Positions 59,019 to 64,000 of a DNA stretch of 64,000 nucleotides are shown here, one piece after another. The notes below the pieces were generated by a model, which saw only the letters and a list, made by a program, of their open reading frames with translations, ran no database searches and was not told the origin of the DNA. A program made the position numbers and the translations under genes. Source of the stretch: Pelobates cultripes (Eukaryota; Chordata; Amphibia; Anura; Pelobatidae); contig OW240912.1 of assembly GCA_933207985.1 (NCBI GenBank), positions 111,812,147-111,876,146 of the forward strand, in the 5' to 3' direction. Numbering within the stretch: the first letter of the stretch is position 1; every line of letters starts with the position of its first letter.

Positions 59019-59985
59019 CAGTGGAGGATCCAGAGCCTGATCTCAGAAGGGGCACTTGTAGATTATTTAAATAAATAATCCATGCACAATAACCACTACA
59101 GCTCTGTGTAGTGGTTATGGTGCCAGGAATGCCGAGACCCCCTCCCAGAATAAGTAATCAAACCATTTAAGAACAGTTTGACAACTTACCTGGGGTCTGC
59201 TGGGAAATGGGGCTGTAGTAGGGCATAGGAGCAGTGGTGTGTGAGTGGTGCACTGTGTGAGGGGTGCAGTGTGTGTGAAATTTTCAGTGTGTGTGTGGGG
59301 AGGGTGTAGTGTGTGAAATGTGTAGGGTGTGTGGGGCAATGTGTGTATGGGGAGCTGTGTAAGTGTGTGTGGGGGGCAATGTGTGTATGGAGGGCTGTGT
59401 GTGAATGTGTATGGTGTGTGTGGGGGCAGTGTGTGGGGGGGAGGGGGGGTGTGTATGGGGGGGCAGCATATATGTGTGTGGGCAATGTGTGTATGGGGGT
59501 GCAGTGTGTGAATGTGTATGGTGTGTGTGGGGGCAGTGTGTGTGGGGGGGGCAATGTGTGTATGGGGGCTTTTTAAATTAATTTAAAAAAAAAATTAAAA
59601 AAAATAAATTGATGTCCCCCCTCCCTTCTTACCTTTACTGAGGGAGGAGGGGGGACATTTCTTAATCCCTGGTGGTCCCAGTGGTGAGAGTGAAGTCTAG
59701 CCCATAGCTCCAGGGCTAGAGTTCACTCTCACTAGATCCAGAGCGTTGCTGTGGTAACCGTGGCAACGCTCCATGCTCGCGGCAGGCTGAGCTCCTGGGT
59801 CCTCTCTCCCTCCCTCCCCTGCCAGCACGGTGACTGTGGACCGCGGAGGGAGATCTCCGATCTTCCCTCCGGTCCTTGAGGGCACATTGCAGGGCCGGCA
59901 CTTGGACAGTGCCAGCCCTGCGTTAGTCGGCAGGGGAGAGCCTCTTGGGGGGAGGGTACTTTGTACCCCCCTGGATCCGCCAGTG
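59019..59985. mobile_element. hAT-like non-autonomous element with GT-rich core, 967 bp
   Basis: The left end CAGTGGAGGATCCAG and the reversed right end CACTGGCGGATCCAG are inverted copies with two differences. The flanks GGGTTATG (59011-59018) and GGGTTACG (59986-59993) form an 8-bp target duplication with one mismatch. The core is a GT-rich minisatellite (59220-59570). The right part holds a hairpin ('gtgagagtgaagtctagccc' against its complement near 59715). There is no transposase. Confidence 0.85.
59220..59570 (+). repeat. GT-rich minisatellite (gtgtgtatgggggcagtgtg-type units)
   Basis: Irregular units of about 20-45 bp lie within the hAT-like element 59019-59985. The open frames on both strands (Cys/Val/Gly-rich on +, His/Thr/Pro-rich on -) are artefacts. 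Confidence 0.9.
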
Positions 59986-59993
59986 GGGTTACG

Positions 59994-61919
59994 TGACTCA
60001 CGACCTCTGACTTCACCAATGGTTCGGAGAGAGTTTGAGGCAGACAGACAGGATGTCTGTGCACATACACATTGCACATGCACTGCTCTGCCTCCCATTA
60101 GACACCAGGAAGGTCCTGAGGTTGCCATGTGGGTGCTGGAGTAAATGCAGGGAATGCCATCTTTTAAAGGCAGATATAGCTCATTGGCATGATATAAACA
60201 TTTCATGAACTTACTGCTCTTAAGCATGATATGCAGGGCTTATGCATTTACTGCTCATTGACGTGATGTACCAGGTTAATGCATTTAGTTTTCATTGGTA
60301 TGACATACATAGTTTATGTATTTACTGTTTCCAGGCTTGATATGCATTTATTGTTAATTTACATATTATACCAATTTCATGGATTTACTTTTAATTAGCA
60401 TGATATATCAAGTTTATGCATTCACTGCTCATTGCTTGATATACAAGGTTTATGCTTCTAATGCATTAATAGCATTTCTTTGGAAAATAGGTCATAACTA
60501 CTTTTACTAAATGCCTGCCTGGGTGGTAGAGATCTCCCTTATTCATACGCTGTGTCCAAGTGTCAGTGGGCAGGGCAATTGCTCCCCAGGCTGCTTTCTA
60601 ATCACTTTTCACATTTAAATTCCCAAGTGCATAGCTCTTTAATTCTTTCTGTTCAATTATCTTGTATGTCTATCAACCCATCTATTTTGTTTGTGTACCT
60701 CTGTCTATCGCTGATGTTACCTGGTAGGTTGGTAAAATTGCACTATGGGACACTAAATTGTTTTTGCCCCCAGGCCACAAGTTAACAGCCCTCCCTTGTT
60801 TAGAGTGCCCCTGTAATTAACTATGTGAAAACAAAAGAACCATATTGGGTAAAATTGGTCTTTAGATTGCTAGAGGCAAGTGATTCCGGGCATAAGTAGC
60901 CTGCCTGGATTTGTCCTGCTTCTAACTGAAAGTGTAATTGACAGATGACCATGTGAACGCTGGTTGCTTTGCTATAACATACCATCTGATCTGGTTAAAA
61001 ATCCTACAGTACACATTGTTATTTTTTTAATCCACTGAACGACAAAATGGGAAATATTGCCATTGAGGGGTTTTCAGAGACATCATCATAAAATATGAGA
61101 CTGAAAATTGAGTGGCTTTTGAATATCTCAAGAAATCCAAGATGGCTATATTTTCACTAAAATGTACCTCTTATATTACATATTTTTTTAGTGACATGAT
61201 CAATTTGTTTGTGTCAAGGTTAAAGATAGAGTTCATTTATTTTTTGGGGGGCAGTTCTAGAACATAAAAGCCATGGTTTGCCCAAAAATATAGTAACTTC
61301 CGCTCCTAGGCCTCACCTATTATTTTCAGCTAAAGCCATTAATTCAGCACACTCCTATGATCAGGGCAAATGCTAGACTATTTTGTACCTTAGGCAAGAC
61401 CATTGACTCCAGCTACTAACATACAACCCCTCCCTCCCCCCCCCCCAAAAAAACCCCCCAAAAAACTGCCAACTTCGATTTAAAAAAAAAAGAGAGATTT
61501 GTAGAAAAATTTAGTGTAAAATTTGAAAGTACTACATTGCTGCCACAAAGGAATAAAGAGGGAGCACTTGGAAAAAGGGGGGTCACTTGTTACAGTGTTT
61601 TTTTGTTCATAATGACACTTTTTTATTATTTCTACACATCCTAAACTATTTTCCATGCCATCCGCCTTTTGGAATACACAGACACCATTACAAGTTAAAA
61701 ACTCATAATCATTTCCAAGTGGCAGTGCCCATTTAATTAATTATAAAAATGCATGATCTAATTAGATGATCAGACATTCCTGATCAGGGATCCTTCTCAC
61801 CTCCCTGCCGGTGGTTGCCTCTAGCCCCATGTGTGGAGACTCACTCGGTGGGAGGAAGTGATGTTGCATGGCTTGTGCCTCACTGGCTGGCGGCCTGAAT
61901 CCTGTTTACGGATTGGCAT
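59994..61919. other. intronic DNA with tandem-like phrases
   Basis: Between about 60170 and 60460, variants of 'catgatatacaaggtttatgcatttactgctcattg' recur about eight times in diverged form, an old minisatellite with a unit of about 40 bp. A C-run lies at about 61432-61446. No exon was found. Confidence 0.5.
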
Positions 61920-62290
61920 CAGGGCCGGCGCATCTATAAGGTGGCACAGGCGGCTGCAGGGGTGTGCAAAAATCCAAATCCCCTGCCTCTGGCTGGGGAC
62001 TCAGAGTTTTCAACTCACCTCGCTCTCCCTGCAGTCTGCACACAGGAGCATGGCAGTGAAGTCAGCCGGCCTCTTCTGATGATGTCAGAAGGAGCGGGAC
62101 TTCAACTGCTCCCAGACTTCCCAGCGGTTCTGACTATCTGCAGCTCCACTCTCCAGTGTAGCCTGTCCCACCTAACCACCATGGATAAGGTTCTTCCCTC
62201 CCTGGCCCAAGGTAAGCCTCTGGAAGGGGGAGGGGGAGGTTTTAGTATGTTTTTATTTTCTCAAATGAAAAATTTTTTTGTTGTTTTTTC
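61920..62290 (+). mobile_element. GC-rich hAT-like repeat, left part
   Basis: It begins CAGGGCCGGCGCATCTATAA and continues with 'gcaaaaatccaaatcccctg' and 'gatgtcagaaggagcgggac', the same family as at 14762-14990. It is followed directly by the C-rich minisatellite. Confidence 0.6.
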
Positions 62291-63900
62291 AGCAGCACCT
62301 CTCTACTGCCCCTGTGCCCCTCTATGGCCCATGCCCCCCACCATACTGCCCCTGCCCTCTCTACAGCCCCTTACCTCCACCATACTGCCCCTGCCCCTTC
62401 TACAGACCATCCATTTCCCTCTATAGCCCCTGCCCCTTCCATACTGCTCCTACCCCCCACTACAGCCCCTCTATTTTCCTCTAAATCCCCTGCCACCCAC
62501 TATACTGCCCCTACCTCTCTTCAGCCCCTCTATTACCCTCTACAGCCCCTTCCCCTCATCATACTGCCCCTGACCTCTCAACTGCAACTGTGCCCCCTCT
62601 ATAGCCCCTGTATTTACCTCTACAGTCCATGCCCCCCACCATTCTGCCCCTGTCCCCCTCTATTTCACTCTACAGCCCTTGTTCCCCCTATAGTGCCCCC
62701 CTTTAATTCCCCTGTTCCTCCCTCTACTGCCCCTGGCCCCACCATACTCCCCCCCTCTACTGCCCCTGTGCCCCATCCATCCCCTGCCATGCCCCTGTCC
62801 CCCTATATTGCCCCTGTGCCCCCTCTACAGCCCCTCTATTTCCCTTTACAGCGCCTGCCTCCACCATACTGCCTCTTTTCCTCTTCTAGAGCCCCTCTAT
62901 TCCCTCTACAGCCCCTGCTCCACCCTACTGCCTCTGTCCCCATTCCACAGCCCCTGGCACCCTTCTCCTGCACCTGTGCCCCCTCTACTACCATTGTGGC
63001 CCCTCTACTTCCCCTGTCCCCCCTCTACTGCCCTTGTGGCTCCTCTTCTGCCCCTGTCCCCCACTATATTGGCCCTCTACTGCCCTCTGTTCCCCTCTGC
63101 CTCTGTCCCCTTGCTGCCCTATGCCCCCACCATATTGTGACCCCCTGTCACCCCTCTACTGCCATTTACCACCATACTGTCCACTATATTGGCCTTGCCC
63201 CCCTATTCTGCCTCTGCCCCCTACAGCCTTTGTCCCCCTCTACTGCCCCTGTGCCCCATATTGCCCCTGTGCCCCCCTATACAGCCACTGTCCCCCTCTC
63301 TACTGCCCATTTACCCTCACCATACTGTTCCTATAACACCACTATATTGCCTCAGTATCCTCCTCTACAGCCTCTGCGTCCCTCTCTAAGCCTCTGACCC
63401 CCTCTAGAGCCCCTGTGTTCCCATCATACTGCCCCTTTGTCCCCTCTACTGCCCCTGTTTTCCACCATATTGCCCCTGTACTCTCCCCACAGCCCCTATA
63501 CCCACCTCTAAAGCCCCTAACTCCCCTACTTCACATCCCTTACACCATAGCCCCTATTCCCCCACTTGCAGCCCCTAACCCCCTTTTACACCCCATAACT
63601 CCACTACAGCTCCTAACCCCCTTTTATACCCCATAGCTCCACTACAGCTCTTAACCCCCTTTTACACCCCATAACTCCACTACAGCCCCTTTTCCCTTAC
63701 TACAGTCCTTACCCCCACTACAGCTCCTCTCTCCCAATTGCTGTCCCTAGTTGCAGCCATCAACCTACTTCAGTCCCTAACCCCCCTACTAAAGCCCCTA
63801 CTATCACCCACTACATTTCCTAAGGCCCCGATTACAGCTTCTAACTCCCAACTACAGCCTATGTCCCCCCACTACAGCCCCTATCACCCCACTACAACTC
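62290..63900 (+). repeat. C-rich minisatellite (cctctacagcccctgccccc-type units)
   Basis: About 1.6 kb of variable units built from 'cctctacagcccctg', 'ccaccatactgcccctg' and 'ctctatttccctc'. A 357-residue proline/leucine/serine-rich open frame (62324-63397) is a by-product. Unit length and order vary, which suggests unequal exchange or slippage. Confidence 0.9.
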
Positions 63901-63932
63901 ACTTCCAAGATTAGGTTCTGAATCTGCCCCTG
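63900..63932 (-). mobile_element. hAT-like terminus, reverse orientation
   Basis: Reading the - strand, 'caggggcagattcagaacct' matches the end of the family at 59019 and the nested copy ending near 31745. It closes the C-rich minisatellite region, so 61920-63932 may be one composite element. Confidence 0.5.
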
Positions 63933-64000
63933 CTCTGTATACCTGTGTCTGTATGTCTCTATATGACTATATGTCTGTGTATGACTGTGTATGTATGCCT

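Larger units (their letters stand above)
51281..64000 (+). other. ADORA1: receptor intron, running out of the window
   Basis: The donor GTTTGT is at 51281-51286. An in-frame stop follows after three intronic codons, so reading through would end the protein. The second coding exon (TM4 to the C-terminus) was looked for on the + strand and not found, which makes the intron at least 12.7 kb. The intron holds the transposons and minisatellites listed separately. Confidence 0.8.

Noticed and set aside
62324..63397. A 357-residue + strand open frame rich in proline, leucine and serine.
   Set aside because: It is produced by the C-rich minisatellite. Overlapping long frames exist in other phases and no domain is present.
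8802..63900. Possible CRISPR-like arrays among the tandem repeats.
   Set aside because: Units are contiguous or irregular without unique spacers, and the DNA is plainly vertebrate nuclear sequence.

Overview
The window is animal nuclear DNA, most likely from an anuran amphibian with a large, repeat-rich genome. It is AT-rich and nearly gene-free, and it is crowded with TTAA-flanked MITEs, hAT-like MITEs, Tc1-like elements, a DIRS element, an L1-group LINE and many microsatellites. The species cannot be named from sequence alone. There is no sign of bacterial genes, operons, CRISPR arrays or ribosome binding sites.

Only one cellular gene is supported. The first coding exon of an adenosine A1-type receptor (ADORA1-like) lies on the + strand at 50946-51280. 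It encodes the N-terminus through TM3 and the DRY motif, and it stops at a phase-2 splice donor in intracellular loop 2. A splice acceptor at 50907-50908 shows that at least one untranslated exon lies upstream; a weak candidate ends at 44346. The second coding exon was not found, so the intron runs at least 12.7 kb to the end of the window.

Layout. From 1 to 17 kb: MITEs, a telomere-like degenerate minisatellite, LINE 3' tails, an internally deleted Tc1 element (about 6106-6850, - strand), a hAT-like element with a CA-rich core (8683-9492), a short hAT-like MITE (13354-13655) and TG-rich arrays. From 17.2 to 21.3 kb: a DIRS-like tyrosine-recombinase retroelement (- strand) with its terminal repeats, next to an unclassified repeat block and between two diverged direct repeats. 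From 25.8 to 30.0 kb: a decayed L1-group LINE (- strand) with a readable ORF1 and endonuclease but a frameshifted, catalytically altered and 3'-truncated reverse transcriptase. From 30.9 to 31.9 kb: a hAT-like element with an 8-bp target duplication, apparently containing a second family. At 35.46-35.85 kb: a 385-bp foldback element with a perfect 12-bp target duplication. From 36.7 to 50.9 kb: mostly old repeats and unannotated AT-rich DNA. From 51.3 to 64 kb: receptor intron holding a complete but decayed Tc1 element (54832-56020), a near-perfect hairpin (57430-57535), a hAT-like element (59019-59985) and a C-rich minisatellite (62290-63900).

No new multi-gene system was found. The most notable points are the foldback element with its long target duplication, the recurrence of CA/GT minisatellites inside hAT-like elements, the paired inverted and direct terminal repeats of the DIRS element, and the LINE that has lost its 3' rather than its 5' end.
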